Notes: a model not told the origin generated them from the letters alone. A stretch of DNA of 63,793 nt from an uncultured Lachnospiraceae bacterium (GCA_900553355.1 USDK01000006.1:1-63793); one strand, 5' to 3'. Shown: positions 51,253 through 60,639, counted from the stretch's first letter. Translations and numbers: made by a program.

Positions 51253-52293
51253 TTACGGCTTTATTGCATACTTGATCACATGATCCTTCTTATTTTCAAA
51301 AATATCGTATGCATCCAGGATCTGATCCAGGCTGCAGCGGTGTGTGATGAGGAATTGTGCATCCAGTTTTCCGCAGGAAGTCAGTTCCATCATTTCCTGG
51401 CAGAAGCTGCCGTCTACACCGCCCGTTTTGAAGATCAGATTTTTTCCATACATATCCGGAAGCGGAAGGATCTGAGGCTCTTCGTACATAGCCACAATGA
51501 CGACGATGGCATTAGGCCTTGCGATCTGCCAGGCCGTCTGGAAGGTATCCTTACCGCCGGCTGCTTCAAATACAGTATCTGCTCCTCTTCCCCCTGTCAT
51601 GGCTTTGATTGTTTCCTGAACAGGATCTTTCCCAGGCTGCAGCGTTACATCTGCAAGTCCTTTTTCCTTCGCAAGCTGCAGGCGAGATTCATCCGTATCA
51701 ATGGCGATGATCTTTGCAGGACTGTAAAGCCTCGCACATAACATAGTACAAAGACCTGTCGGACCGGCCCCGATTACAGCCACTGTATCCGCTGGTTTCA
51801 ATTCCCCAAGTTTTGCAGCCCAATATCCCGTTGAAAGGATATCACCGTGAAACAGAGTCTGTTCATCTGTCACATGATCTGGAATGACCGTAAGGCCATT
51901 ATCGGCGAAAGGAATCCGGACATATTCCGCCTGTCCGCCGTCAATCCGGCACCCAAGTGCCCATCCTCCATTCTCATCTGTACAGTTATTGACAAATCCT
52001 CTTTTGCAGAAAAAGCATTCCCCGCAGAAAGTTTCCACATTCACCGACACCCGGTCACCAGGCTTCACCTTCTTTACCGCTTTTCCTGTTTCTATCACCT
52101 TTCCTACAAATTCATGTCCCAGGATCGTACCAGGAACAGCCTTTGGGACTGCCCCATGCCTGATATGAATATCGCTGGAACAAATCGTGGTCAGCGTAAC
52201 TTTTACGATAGCGTCCCGTTCATCCAGGAGCACCGGCATCGGCCGCTCTTCCAGGGCAATCCTCCCGTTTCCCTGATATACGACTGCTTTCAT
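51253..52293 (-). CDS. Zinc-dependent alcohol/threonine dehydrogenase-like protein (MDR family)
   Basis: A 346-aa medium-chain dehydrogenase. The catalytic zinc region is CSSDIHIRHG and GHEFVGKVIETG; the structural zinc cysteines are CGECFFCKRGFVNNC; the NAD fold has VAVIGAGPTGLCTMLCARLY. Likely an alcohol or polyol dehydrogenase; the exact substrate is not visible. It is the last gene of coiled-coil protein - Gfo/Idh/MocA - DUF89 - MDR, with gaps of 12-14 bp. Confidence 0.92.
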   Translation of the reverse strand: MKAVVYQGNGRIALEERPMPVLLDERDAIVKVTLTTICSSDIHIRHGAVPKAVPGTILGHEFVGKVIETGKAVKKVKPGDRVSVNVETFCGECFFCKRGFVNNCTDENGGWALGCRIDGGQAEYVRIPFADNGLTVIPDHVTDEQTLFHGDILSTGYWAAKLGELKPADTVAVIGAGPTGLCTMLCARLYSPAKIIAIDTDESRLQLAKEKGLADVTLQPGKDPVQETIKAMTGGRGADTVFEAAGGKDTFQTAWQIARPNAIVVIVAMYEEPQILPLPDMYGKNLIFKTGGVDGSFCQEMMELTSCGKLDAQFLITHRCSLDQILDAYDIFENKKDHVIKYAIKP

Positions 52294-52307
52294 CTGTATC
52301 CCTCCTG

Positions 52308-53195
52308 TTACAATATTTCCTGATTTTTTATTCTCTTTTCATTCACCAGCATTCCCTGGAAATGACGCGCCTGAAACTGTCTCATAAACCAGTCGCATTT
52401 ACATAGAAACAGATAATAGATATTCAATCCACATCCATGAATTGTTTCAAAATTTCCCTGCCCTTTGGAAAGGATCACATCCGCCGTCTCAATCTGCCGA
52501 CGCACCTCGGGAGTCAGATATTCCAGAACAGTACCTGCAATATCGCTTCCATTTTCCAGGACAGGCACCTCCCTGTCAAGTCCGACATACCTGGCAGCCT
52601 CCAGATCTACATCGTTTACCACCGGAGCGCCCCGGACAATAGCCCGGATCTCAAGTCCTGGGTAAATTTCCTTTATCAGCCGGATAGCCAGCTTATCCAG
52701 CACCACTTCCCCACAGTTGTCAGTAAGATAAATCAGGGAAGAGGCTCCTTCCAGATCCTTCAACAGCTTTTGATATTCCACAGGATCCAGACCTTCCTTC
52801 TGCTGTTCTTCAAAAAGCTTTAAAAGCTGATCTCTGGAAACGTCTTTCACCGCCGAATAGTCAATATAATTTCCGGTACGCGCAAAGCAAAGAGCAGCCT
52901 CCAGAGGATCCCGGCAGCTGCGGATCCTCTCTTCCAGCGTCTCTTCCATAGACAGAAGATAGTCATTAAACTCCCGTTTTACATCTGCCATTCCGTCCTT
53001 TTTTCCCCAGTATTTTTCATAGATCGCTGATAACGGCTTTACCAGCTCCGGCGCCGATGCCTGAGGGCTGCAGGAGCCAAGAAACGCCAATATTTCCTGC
53101 ATATACCGGACTTTTTTCTCTTCATCATCAAATGCCCGTATCTGCCGTTCCTGCGAGTCGATCAGACAGGTAAGGCAGAAGGAATTTATGCGCAT
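52308..53195 (-). CDS. DUF89/ARMT1-like metal-dependent phosphatase
   Basis: A 295-aa member of the DUF89 damage-control phosphatase family. Active-site motifs are YLTDNCGEVVLDKLAIRLI (DN...E...D) and VILSKGQGNFETI; the N-terminus has FCLTCLIDSQERQIR. Family enzymes remove damaged phosphometabolites such as phosphopantothenate or sugar phosphates. The ATG at 53195 has GGGGG 6 nt upstream; earlier codons overlap the preceding gene. Confidence 0.88.
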   Translation of the reverse strand: MRINSFCLTCLIDSQERQIRAFDDEEKKVRYMQEILAFLGSCSPQASAPELVKPLSAIYEKYWGKKDGMADVKREFNDYLLSMEETLEERIRSCRDPLEAALCFARTGNYIDYSAVKDVSRDQLLKLFEEQQKEGLDPVEYQKLLKDLEGASSLIYLTDNCGEVVLDKLAIRLIKEIYPGLEIRAIVRGAPVVNDVDLEAARYVGLDREVPVLENGSDIAGTVLEYLTPEVRRQIETADVILSKGQGNFETIHGCGLNIYYLFLCKCDWFMRQFQARHFQGMLVNEKRIKNQEIL

Positions 53196-53208
53196 AGAAA
53201 TCCCCCTT

Positions 53209-54180
53209 TTATCTTTCCTGTGGATAAACAAGTCCCCATTGTCCGCGCAGCTGATCCAGAATCTTCATCACCTGAATACTGTCGCCAAGAGGCATGGAAA
53301 CACTCTCTTTTTCTCCGGAACGAACGGCGTCAATACATTCTCGTACTTCATATTCATATCCACTGATCTGCTCCGGCACACTGACCTTTTTCAGAAGCCG
53401 GTCTTCCGTGTCGTAAACCTCGATGCTCTGGGGATTGTTAATATTTTCTACGATCATATAACCTTTTTCCCCGTAGAAAATGCCTTTCCGGTCTGATCTG
53501 CTGTAAATATCGTGTGTCAATACGGCCATCCGTCCGCTGCGGAAAAAAACAGTAATCGATTCCATGGCATCCACTCCAGTATCTGCCATGCGGACAGAAG
53601 ACTCGATTCGTTCGATATCCGTTCCGAAATGCATCAGCGCAAAGTTGATTCCATATACACCGATATCCAAAAGTGCCCCTCCTGCCAGTTCTGGCTTAAT
53701 GATCCGTTCCTTATCAGCGATGGGATAAGAAAGATTGGCGGTCAGCGAAGAAACCCTTCCAATAATTCCACTGTCAAGCAGATCATTGATCATCTGTCTT
53801 GATGGCATATATCTTGTCCAGATTGCCTCGGCAACAAAGACCTGTTCCTGGCCGGCAAGATTTCTGACCCGCTCTGCCTGCCCTGCATTCAGCGTAAAAG
53901 CTTTCTCGCACAGAACCGGTTTTTTATGCCGGATACACAATTCCATGTTGTCGTAATGGCAGGAATGGGGCGTTGCAATATAGATCAGCTCCACTTCCGG
54001 ATCCTTGCACAGTTCTTCATAGCTCCCATAAGCCTTGTGAAACCCGTACTTCTGTGCAAATTCTTCTGCACGCTTCTGTGTACGTGAGGCCACAGCAAAG
54101 CACTCTGCCTCCTCCATCTGCCTTAATGTTGCGGCGAATGTCTCCGCCATAGCTCCACAACCTAAAATCCCTATTTTCAT
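53209..54180 (-). CDS. Gfo/Idh/MocA family oxidoreductase
   Basis: A 323-aa NAD(P)-dependent oxidoreductase. Rossmann start MKIGILGCGAMAETFAATLR, then IYIATPHSCHYDNMELCIRH and the catalytic-lysine motif VLCEKAFTLNAGQAE; the C-terminal sheet contains GGALLDIGVYGINFALMHFG. Most like trans-1,2-dihydrobenzene-diol/sugar dehydrogenases. The ATG at 54180 follows GGAGGAGATT. Confidence 0.92.
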   Translation of the reverse strand: MKIGILGCGAMAETFAATLRQMEEAECFAVASRTQKRAEEFAQKYGFHKAYGSYEELCKDPEVELIYIATPHSCHYDNMELCIRHKKPVLCEKAFTLNAGQAERVRNLAGQEQVFVAEAIWTRYMPSRQMINDLLDSGIIGRVSSLTANLSYPIADKERIIKPELAGGALLDIGVYGINFALMHFGTDIERIESSVRMADTGVDAMESITVFFRSGRMAVLTHDIYSRSDRKGIFYGEKGYMIVENINNPQSIEVYDTEDRLLKKVSVPEQISGYEYEVRECIDAVRSGEKESVSMPLGDSIQVMKILDQLRGQWGLVYPQER

Positions 54181-54192
54181 AATCTCCTCCAT

Positions 54193-55155
54193 CTATTCAT
54201 CAATGTACTTATTTATACATCCGGAAACGATTTGTTCCAGCTCTTTCTTTCGTGCATCTTCTTCCCGGCAGATATCATCCTGAATCCGTTTCAGTCGATC
54301 CAGGATATCCTGGATCTGTTTTTGGGTCTGCAAAGTCCGGTCCTTTGATTCCGTGATCTTTTCATAGACCATCCAGTCTGTAAAAAATCCGTCAAAGAAA
54401 TAGTCTGCAAAATGAAGAAATTCTCCAATTTCTACCCGAATATTTCCAGAAATTTTATCGGTTACATCTGCAAGTTCTGTTCGGAAACTGCGAAGGGAAT
54501 TTTGAAGTTCTGTAGTCAGATCCTGCACCTGGCTAAGATGGTCATACTTGGCAAGATCCGCAAACAGTCCTCCGCCGATCATATCTATGGTGCTCCAATC
54601 TTCGGCATTATCCAGCTGTTTCAGAATCCGATCTACAATCTGGAGAGACTGGCCTCCGGCTGTAACAGCCTCTTCGATTTCTTTTTTCTGGTTGTCAAGA
54701 AAGGATAGTCTTTTTTCAATCCGCATGATCTGCTCTGCTTCTGGTTCGCCGGAATTTTTAACCTTTTCAGTCTCCTCTTTCAGCAGTGTCTGGTACTGCT
54801 CTTCATATTCCGGCAGACTCCTGGTTTTTCGCTGACAGTCTGTGATATCTTTGTTAATCGCTTCCAGTTCACTGGCCGCTGTCTCATATTTTACTCTTGC
54901 AGCGTAGGCTTCCTTTTCTTCCGCAGACAGTTTTTCTTCCATCTTCCCGGAAACTTTGTAAAAGAAAGCTGCAAGACTTCCTTTGTTCAGACGGTCCACA
55001 TCTTCTTGTTCCTCTGTCATCAGTTTCTGAAGCTTCGCTGTCCGCTCTTTCAGTTCCTCTTGCTGGAACTGCAGATCCAAAAGCTTTGCCTGAGCCTTTT
55101 TCATCTCCATAATCTCCTGCTGGAGACGCTGAAGTTCTGCATGATAATATCTCAT
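54193..55155 (-). CDS. Coiled-coil protein of unknown function
   Basis: A 320-aa charged, almost wholly helical protein. Strong coiled coil at 1-60 (AELQRLQQEIMEMKKAQAKL) and 85-165, and again near 265-310. A short hydrophobic piece GGGLFADLAKYDHLS (about 195-209) breaks the helices, and DYFFDGFFTDWMVYEKITES follows at 250. No family recognised, no signal or membrane segment. The ATG has AGGAGATACT upstream. It heads the oxidoreductase operon, but nothing in the sequence links it to redox work. Confidence 0.7.
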   Translation of the reverse strand: MRYYHAELQRLQQEIMEMKKAQAKLLDLQFQQEELKERTAKLQKLMTEEQEDVDRLNKGSLAAFFYKVSGKMEEKLSAEEKEAYAARVKYETAASELEAINKDITDCQRKTRSLPEYEEQYQTLLKEETEKVKNSGEPEAEQIMRIEKRLSFLDNQKKEIEEAVTAGGQSLQIVDRILKQLDNAEDWSTIDMIGGGLFADLAKYDHLSQVQDLTTELQNSLRSFRTELADVTDKISGNIRVEIGEFLHFADYFFDGFFTDWMVYEKITESKDRTLQTQKQIQDILDRLKRIQDDICREEDARKKELEQIVSGCINKYIDE

Positions 55156-55262
55156 AGTATCTCCTGCCGTTCTTCTATCTTACTTAAAAGTACCGCTCCT
55201 TAAATTCTTCGTATCGTTCTTGTCTCAAAATGATTTTTGCATCTATTAAAACTCCTCCATCT

Positions 55263-55706
55263 TCAATAACATGTCAGTTTATATTCTTTATTCCTGATAT
55301 CAAATGTCTCTATATATGGATCACCATCCAAGTATAACCAGCGTTCTGCAAAAAATGGCGTAACGACAAAGAGTCTTTCATTTTCCAGGGCCGTATATCT
55401 TGCATAAGAATTTGCAAAATGCTTTTGATAAGCGACGCAAAATTCAGTATTTTCGAGCGGATGGCCGACCTCCTCACACAGTCCTTCAATCTGGATATTG
55501 TCAATACAGAGAGCGATGTTTGTGTTCTCTTTCAGCTGACGATATTTTCGAAATGTTATGTCTGTCTGGAAGTATAATCTGGCATTCAGAATAATAATGC
55601 TCATCATTCTTGATGTCACTTTGTCATTAAGAGAAGTTGACAAAACCATTTTTCTGCATGGTCCTAATTCTTCTATAAATTTTCTATATGCATTTTCAAA
55701 CTCCAT
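55263..55706 (-). CDS. Pyridoxamine 5'-phosphate oxidase-like split-barrel protein
   Basis: A 147-aa protein with the split-barrel pattern: CRKMVLSTSLNDKVTSRMMS, ARLYFQTDITFRKYRQL, NIALCIDNIQIEGLCEEVGH, WLYLDGDPYIETFD. Likely binds FMN, F420 or haem; true PNPOx activity is unlikely. The ATG at 55706 has GAGG 6 nt upstream. A short open remnant lies in the gap downstream of it. Confidence 0.78.
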   Translation of the reverse strand: MEFENAYRKFIEELGPCRKMVLSTSLNDKVTSRMMSIIILNARLYFQTDITFRKYRQLKENTNIALCIDNIQIEGLCEEVGHPLENTEFCVAYQKHFANSYARYTALENERLFVVTPFFAERWLYLDGDPYIETFDIRNKEYKLTCY

Positions 55707-55721
55707 ACTGCACCTCATAAT

Positions 55722-56105
55722 CTAGTCTTTCTCTGTTGAACACAAAGCCGGTGTCCTTACTTCGATCAGATTGCCGTCCGGGTCATAGAAGCGGACCATT
55801 TTCTGCCCCCAGTCATACGTTATCAGTTTATTGACATACTGAACTGACGGGTAGCCGGCTTCCAGTTTCTGGACAAAGGCCTCTATCTCACTCTCTTCGA
55901 AATATAATTCACAGGAATTACTCTCAGGAATAACATTTTCACCGATATCCTTCTTCCAGACTTCCTCGTCCTGAAGGACCAGCCCCTCTGTCAGAATTAC
56001 ATTTCCATCACGTTCAAGAATGATATCAAGGCCAAACAGACTATGGTAAAATTGTTTTGATTTTTCGATATCTTTTACAACGATCAGTACATTTTTCAAT
56101 TTCAT
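55722..56105 (-). CDS. VOC superfamily (glyoxalase/bleomycin-resistance fold) protein
   Basis: A 127-aa protein with two beta-alpha-beta-beta-beta units: KNVLIVVKDIEKSKQFYHSL, LDIILERDGNVILTEG, then MVRFYDPDGNLIEVRTPAL. Metal positions resemble fosfomycin/bleomycin-type binders but the ligand set is incomplete, so the role is unknown. It is a single gene with GGGGGCAATAATCC before the ATG, followed by the split-barrel gene. Confidence 0.82.
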   Translation of the reverse strand: MKLKNVLIVVKDIEKSKQFYHSLFGLDIILERDGNVILTEGLVLQDEEVWKKDIGENVIPESNSCELYFEESEIEAFVQKLEAGYPSVQYVNKLITYDWGQKMVRFYDPDGNLIEVRTPALCSTEKD

Positions 56106-56217
56106 GGATTATTGCCCCCTGTTTTGATTTTTCTATAATCCGTCTGCTTCTGTCTATTATACCATTCAGTTTCCGCTCTGTCATTTTCTTATCTCTCTCT
56201 GTTTAGATAAATTTAAC

Positions 56218-56748
56218 TTATCTTTTCGTATAGATTAAATCTGTCATGCCATTATACGACCGTGTTTTGAGCAGCCTCAACTTGATTTCATGGTCAGCCT
56301 TTTCAAAAAGCCGAAGGCCTGATCCCAGAATTGTCGGAATAACCGTAATATAATAGCGATCTATCATATCTTTTTTGACCAGTTGCTGAACCAGGTTTGC
56401 CCCGCCACATATCCATATACCTTTTCCGCCTTCTTCTCTCAGTTTTTTGAGCAGCAGGACGGGATTTTCATTGGTAAAATGGATTTTATCAGAAGATGCT
56501 TTGGGGCTGTGCGTCACAACATAGGTTGTAAGGTCGTTATAAACCCACTCTTTTGGCGAAAGCTCCGTAACAATCTGATAATAGGTATTCCAGCCCATTA
56601 TTACCGTATCGATATCTTTCACAAATTCAGAATATGCGTCAACGTTCTCATTCTCATTGCCCTGTCCGGCCAGCCAGTCAACGCTGCCCTTACTGTCTGC
56701 GATATATCCGTCAAGGCTCATCGCTATGAACAAACTGATTTTTTTCAT
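56218..56748 (-). CDS. Dihydrofolate reductase family (RibD C-terminal-like) protein
   Basis: A 176-aa reductase: KISLFIAMSLDGYIADSKGS, DTVIMGWNTYYQIVTELSP, YVVTHSPKASSDKIHF, IWICGGANLVQQLVKKDMID. This group differs from true folate reductases; some members act on other substrates. A single gene with AGGAGAGCTT upstream, preceded by a 30-bp gap from the GNAT gene. Confidence 0.88.
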   Translation of the reverse strand: MKKISLFIAMSLDGYIADSKGSVDWLAGQGNENENVDAYSEFVKDIDTVIMGWNTYYQIVTELSPKEWVYNDLTTYVVTHSPKASSDKIHFTNENPVLLLKKLREEGGKGIWICGGANLVQQLVKKDMIDRYYITVIPTILGSGLRLFEKADHEIKLRLLKTRSYNGMTDLIYTKR

Positions 56749-56778
56749 AAGCTCTCCTATTACGTCACAGATGGAAAA

Positions 56779-57231
56779 TTATCTGTGGATATACATTCTT
56801 GTCACACTGGATCTGTCCTCATCCCGGACCATGCAAAAAAAATCCCAGCCATATCTCTCATAGAAGGTTGTATGGTCTGTGATCAGATAAAGCGGGGCTA
56901 TCCCCTTAGACTTCATATCCTTTACAACTATGTCAAGTAAGCGTCCTGCAATTCCCTGACAGCGGTACTCCTTCTCCGTATACACTGCACACACATTGGG
57001 CGCAAGGTCTTTCCTGTCGTGAAAATCATTTTCAATTACTCCAAGACCGCCCACAATATGTCCGCCGTCCAGGCAGAGATACCAGCCATATTCGGTTTCA
57101 TGATCAAGATAGGCTTCCATACATCCAAGATAAGCTTCCTGCGGCACTCCCCATTTGTCATGAAACCATGCCGCGGCTTCTTCTTTTAGTTCAGGCTTCT
57201 GCCTCAAAGTAACATAGGTGTATTCTTTCAT
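56779..57231 (-). CDS. GNAT family N-acetyltransferase
   Basis: A 150-aa acetyltransferase. The acetyl-CoA loop is VYTEKEYRCQGIAGRLLDIV (R/Q-x-x-G-x-G/A pattern), with GGHIVGGLGVIENDFHD before it and ERYGWDFFCMVRDEDRSSVT at the end. The ATG at 57231 has GGAGGGCGGT upstream; a TTG four codons earlier is unlikely. The substrate is unknown. Confidence 0.87.
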   Translation of the reverse strand: MKEYTYVTLRQKPELKEEAAAWFHDKWGVPQEAYLGCMEAYLDHETEYGWYLCLDGGHIVGGLGVIENDFHDRKDLAPNVCAVYTEKEYRCQGIAGRLLDIVVKDMKSKGIAPLYLITDHTTFYERYGWDFFCMVRDEDRSSVTRMYIHR

Positions 57232-57263
57232 ACCGCCCTCCAAATATCCAATTTCCCTTTATT

Positions 57264-57446
57264 TTACAAAAACCAGTTCATGGGATTTAACAATTCCAGG
57301 AAAAAGCTCAGGAAAGTATCCCAAAACTTTTCTTTGGCATATGTTTTCCCTTTTCTCATATAAAACAGCGCCCGCACAAATGAAATCAGGGTGATAACCG
57401 GAATATATATGATCAATACCAAAATAATGAACAGGAACACTTTCAT
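57264..57446 (-). CDS. Small membrane protein of unknown function
   Basis: A 60-aa protein with one long N-terminal helix (VFLFIILVLIIYIPVITLIS) and a second weakly hydrophobic C-terminal part (FLSFFLELLNPMNWFL) around a basic stretch. It has a good ribosome site (AGGTGAGAATTCT). No family recognised. A 125-bp gap upstream contains a short GTCAC/GTGAC hairpin. Confidence 0.5.
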   Translation of the reverse strand: MKVFLFIILVLIIYIPVITLISFVRALFYMRKGKTYAKEKFWDTFLSFFLELLNPMNWFL

Positions 57447-57571
57447 AGAATTCTCACCTGCTTTTCCATCACATCATAGCCCCAAAAATCTCCAGTACAA
57501 CCCTGGCAGGATGAAAGGACAAACAGCCGGCTTATCTCATTTTTATATATCGTCACTGTACCGGTGACATT

Positions 57572-58285
57572 TTACTTCACCGAAGCTTTCCGGTTTCTGA
57601 TTTTTTTGATATTGTAGTTCATCAGATACCTTCCCAGGTTTCTATATAGAAAGGCCTTGAAAGCCGACATTTCCTGATGATGCTCTTTCAGCAAATCATC
57701 CGGGCAGTCATAAATCCCGAAATCCTGATTGATCCCCTCGCTTAGAATGTAAGTATTATTCCGATTGAAATCAATCTCTGGATTGCGAAAATCCTTTACC
57801 GCAACGCCATATCCGCAAAAAGCGCCCCGGCAGCCGGCGTTTATCTCCTGCAGCCGGGAAAGATACTGTTGATCCAGGATAAACGCCTCAAGCTCGTACC
57901 AAACACCCTCCAGGTAAACCTCCACCCAGCTGTGAAAAATATTTTCAGGTGCATTTTTGTATACGATACCAGTCATTGCGCCTCTTTGCAGTTTTTTATC
58001 GATCGTGAACCCATGTACCCGGCAGGGAACCCCCACGCCGCGCAGCAGCGCCATAAAAAGGGTTCCTTTTGTATTGCACTGCCCATATCCATCAGACAAA
58101 ACTCTCGACGCCGGAATACTGTCATCCACGTTGTATCCAAATAAAATTTCATCGCGGACAAAATCATATATCTTCCTGATACGATGATACGCATCCGCAT
58201 TTTCCCATTGTCTGTCACTTATCAACCTCTGTATGTTTGCAGCCGAAAAGTTTAACATAGGCGTTTCTCTCAGGTATTGCTCCAT
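57572..58285 (-). CDS. Transglutaminase-like domain protein
   Basis: A 237-aa cytosolic protein with a papain-like transglutaminase core. The catalytic Cys is C70 in LSDGYGQCNTKGTLFMALLR and the His is H118 in IFHSWVEVYLEG; an acidic residue of ELEAFILD probably completes the triad. Likely a cysteine protease or amidase rather than a cross-linker. The gene is alone between a regulator gene and a small membrane gene. Confidence 0.85.
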   Translation of the reverse strand: MEQYLRETPMLNFSAANIQRLISDRQWENADAYHRIRKIYDFVRDEILFGYNVDDSIPASRVLSDGYGQCNTKGTLFMALLRGVGVPCRVHGFTIDKKLQRGAMTGIVYKNAPENIFHSWVEVYLEGVWYELEAFILDQQYLSRLQEINAGCRGAFCGYGVAVKDFRNPEIDFNRNNTYILSEGINQDFGIYDCPDDLLKEHHQEMSAFKAFLYRNLGRYLMNYNIKKIRNRKASVK

Positions 58286-58332
58286 AGACTTTACTTCCCT
58301 TTACAAAGACTCACACTGCTCCCGCCCCGGGG

Positions 58333-58842
58333 CTACTCCCTCTTCCGCGTCATGAATATCCCAACTACTGCCCCCGCAAGGACAAACGGCGCCAGTCTGA
58401 CAAACAGCCACTCAAACGCATGAAAAACCACTCCGGCAACACTCAGTTCCGGGGCACTGTAATCCCAGCTCAGGTATGGACTGTTTAGCGCGGCCAGGGC
58501 AGCAAAGATGAGCACGATGACCGCGCACAGGCCAAGAAGCAGTCCACGGAGTATTTTTCGCGCCGCATCCTTCCTCCGGGCGAGCTGCAGATTGATCGTC
58601 TCCAGCTTTTCGCAGATTGCCTTTAAACCGTCGGCCTCCGGCCTGGCAACCGTTTCTCCAAGCAAAGCGCTCACAGGAGTTTCCAGCACTTCCGATATGG
58701 AGATCAGCATGTCGGCATCTGGAACAGACAACCCATTTTCCCACTTGGAAATGGTCTGGCGCACCACGTTCAGCCTGACGGCAAGCTCTTCCTGGGAAAG
58801 TCCTTTCGACTTTCTGATGATTTTTATGTTTTCATTCAGCAT
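58333..58842 (-). CDS. XRE family regulator with two membrane helices
   Basis: A 169-aa protein. The HTH (1-60) reads KIIRKSKGLSQEELAVRLNV, RQTISKWENGLSVPDADMLI; after a linker come two helices (about 95-118 and 140-163), ending in MTRKRE. This plan is common in Clostridia for membrane-tethered regulators; signals unknown. Confidence 0.88.
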   Translation of the reverse strand: MLNENIKIIRKSKGLSQEELAVRLNVVRQTISKWENGLSVPDADMLISISEVLETPVSALLGETVARPEADGLKAICEKLETINLQLARRKDAARKILRGLLLGLCAVIVLIFAALAALNSPYLSWDYSAPELSVAGVVFHAFEWLFVRLAPFVLAGAVVGIFMTRKRE

Positions 58843-58895
58843 CTGGATAACCTTCTTTCTTTTTTGTTGTTATCGCTATTGTATGAAAAACCGGC

Positions 58896-58912
58896 CGTTG
58901 CTACAAGCAACG
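58896..58912 (-). terminator. Likely terminator after the DUF1697 gene
   Basis: Minus strand CGTTGC-TTGTA-GCAACG followed by GCCGGTTTTTC, 4 bp after the DUF1697 stop. The stem is short and the U-run begins a few bases late, so strength is uncertain. Confidence 0.55.
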
Positions 58913-58916
58913 CGCG

Positions 58917-59468
58917 CTAACATGCCCCGGCTATCTTCCTGACTGTATTGGCCGTTCTGATCGTCAGTCTTCCGGCAATGCCAGAGCTTGCCGTTTTTGA
59001 CCACCAGTTTGTCTTTTGGTAATCCTTTCGGACAAAGGACCAGAAGACGGCGTTTTTGTAATCCATGACCCACTCCAAGCCTTCTTTTGGCTCCCCAATC
59101 TCACGGAGCACATCCGCAAATGTAAGCGGCGGCAGTATAAAAATGAGGTTATCATAGATGTCTTGATTTTCATCGCCCCACCAGTCAGGCGCGTGCTGTA
59201 GGATGTCCTCCAGCTCCTCACTGGAAATAACAAACACCGGGACATTTACCCCAAACTCATCTTGTACCATCCCTTCAATCTGCTCTGCCAGCCTGCCCGT
59301 ATCGCCCTCCTTACAGGAGAAAACCACGTTCCCGCTGTTCAGGTATGTCTTCACTCCTCCAAACCCCAGCTTTTCAAAGCCCTTCTTCAGATCTGCCATT
59401 GGGATCTTGTTTTTACCGCTTACGTTGATACCGCGCAGAAATGCGGCAAATCTTTTCTCATCTTCCAT
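58917..59468 (-). CDS. DUF1697 family protein
   Basis: A 183-aa protein with the DUF1697 start RFAAFLRGINVSGKNKIPMA, GVKTYLNSGNVVFSCKEG, and the later FVISSEELEDILQHAPDWWG. Function unknown; found widely as a single accessory gene. The ATG at 59468 has AGGTG upstream; codons before it overlap the next gene's end. Confidence 0.9.
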   Translation of the reverse strand: MEDEKRFAAFLRGINVSGKNKIPMADLKKGFEKLGFGGVKTYLNSGNVVFSCKEGDTGRLAEQIEGMVQDEFGVNVPVFVISSEELEDILQHAPDWWGDENQDIYDNLIFILPPLTFADVLREIGEPKEGLEWVMDYKNAVFWSFVRKDYQKTNWWSKTASSGIAGRLTIRTANTVRKIAGAC

Positions 59469-59497
59469 AAGACACCTGTTCCTTTCGTGTAAACCTT

Positions 59498-59824
59498 TCA
59501 CTTATGATACTTTTCAGGATTTATCTTGGGCACTGCAATTGACAAAACGACCATTGCAGCTATAATCCCAAGCCCGATACATAAAACAGGGTCATTGTTG
59601 TTAAAGCTGCCATACAGTAAAAGAAATACTCCCACCCCACAAATAACAACGCATCTTCCAAATAAGTGGCAAATTTCTTCCTCGTTATATTGCGCTTTTT
59701 CCTCTCTGCTCATTGTATTCCATCCCGCAAGAAGCCAGATACCCTTTTGATGATAAATGTTCACACCCCATATCACAGCTCCCAAAGAGAACGCTAACGT
59801 GAGGATTATCTCTAAAATGCTCAT
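59498..59824 (-). CDS. DUF3784 family membrane protein
   Basis: A 108-aa protein with three membrane helices and the DUF3784 signature GIWLLAGWNTMSREEKAQYN. The role is unknown. It lies 32 bp downstream of the methyltransferase gene, in the same direction. Confidence 0.85.
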   Translation of the reverse strand: MSILEIILTLAFSLGAVIWGVNIYHQKGIWLLAGWNTMSREEKAQYNEEEICHLFGRCVVICGVGVFLLLYGSFNNNDPVLCIGLGIIAAMVVLSIAVPKINPEKYHK

Positions 59825-59856
59825 GCTTTTGTCTCCTCCTTTTCCTCAGCCTCTCA

Positions 59857-60639
59857 TCACTTATCCGCCCTTACATGGATGCGTCGGAAGGTTTCAAAAC
59901 AGGTTCCGTCTGCCTGTAGCGTTCTCTCCAGCATAGCCCTGACAACCTCATCGCGAAACTTTTCCTTTACTCCCTCGGGAAGAACCTTGATAAAAGGCAC
60001 GATGCTGGGCTGCTCTATCCACCTGATCATCTCATCCGCATCAGAGAAAAATCTGTCTCTGTTGACCTCCGAAATACTGCTGGAGGAGAAGCCGGAGGCA
60101 GCGACTATCTTTGCGTAATCCTCCCTGGACGGCATATACCAGGGCCACTCAAACTCTTTAAAATACTGCCTGTACTCTTCGCTTTCCATTTCTTTGCGGA
60201 TGACAGCAAAGAAGTTGGAACAGTTTCCGTCCCCTGCAAAATCCCACAGGAGGCGACCGCCATCCTTTAATGCCCTGAACGAGTTTTTAAGGAGTCTGCC
60301 GTGATCCTTGACCCAGTGGAGCGCCGCATTGGAAAAAATGGCATCAAACTCGTTCTGAAAATCCATGTCATTTATATCCATCTGCACAAACGTCAGGTTC
60401 GGCTTTGACCGGCTTTGCGCCGCGGCGATCATTCCCACAGACGCGTCTATTCCCACAACTTTTCCATCCGGCACCAGCTCTGACAACTGTTCTGTCAGCA
60501 CGCCGTCTCCACAGCCCAGATCCAGTATTTTCTCATCGCCCTGCGGAGATAATTCTTCAATCAGACTGCCGCCCCACTCCTTCTGGTGTCTGGACGCCTT
60601 TTTATATTTTTCTCCGTCAAATTCAAATGTACGACTCAT
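59857..60639 (-). CDS. Class I SAM-dependent methyltransferase (trans-aconitate/Tam-like)
   Basis: A 260-aa enzyme. SAM motif I is KILDLGCGDGVLTEQL, motif II region VVGIDASVGMIAAAQSRS, then FDAIFSNAALHWVKDHG and ALKDGGRLLWDFAGDGN, as in trans-aconitate methyltransferases; the substrate is not proven. The start ATG overlaps the TGA of the broken pyrophosphatase-like gene (ATGA), with GGAGGTG upstream in that gene. Confidence 0.9.
   Translation of the reverse strand: MSRTFEFDGEKYKKASRHQKEWGGSLIEELSPQGDEKILDLGCGDGVLTEQLSELVPDGKVVGIDASVGMIAAAQSRSKPNLTFVQMDINDMDFQNEFDAIFSNAALHWVKDHGRLLKNSFRALKDGGRLLWDFAGDGNCSNFFAVIRKEMESEEYRQYFKEFEWPWYMPSREDYAKIVAASGFSSSSISEVNRDRFFSDADEMIRWIEQPSIVPFIKVLPEGVKEKFRDEVVRAMLERTLQADGTCFETFRRIHVRADK

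Noticed and set aside
55184..55256. Short open remnant on the minus strand reading VLIDAKIILRQERYEEF and ending at 55184
   Set aside because: Looks protein-like but has no start codon with a ribosome site and no family match I can name; could be a decayed gene end, not supported enough to list as a feature.
57540..57565. GTCAC...GTGAC hairpin in the gap before the small membrane gene
   Set aside because: Only five base pairs and no U-run; not enough for a terminator or operator call.
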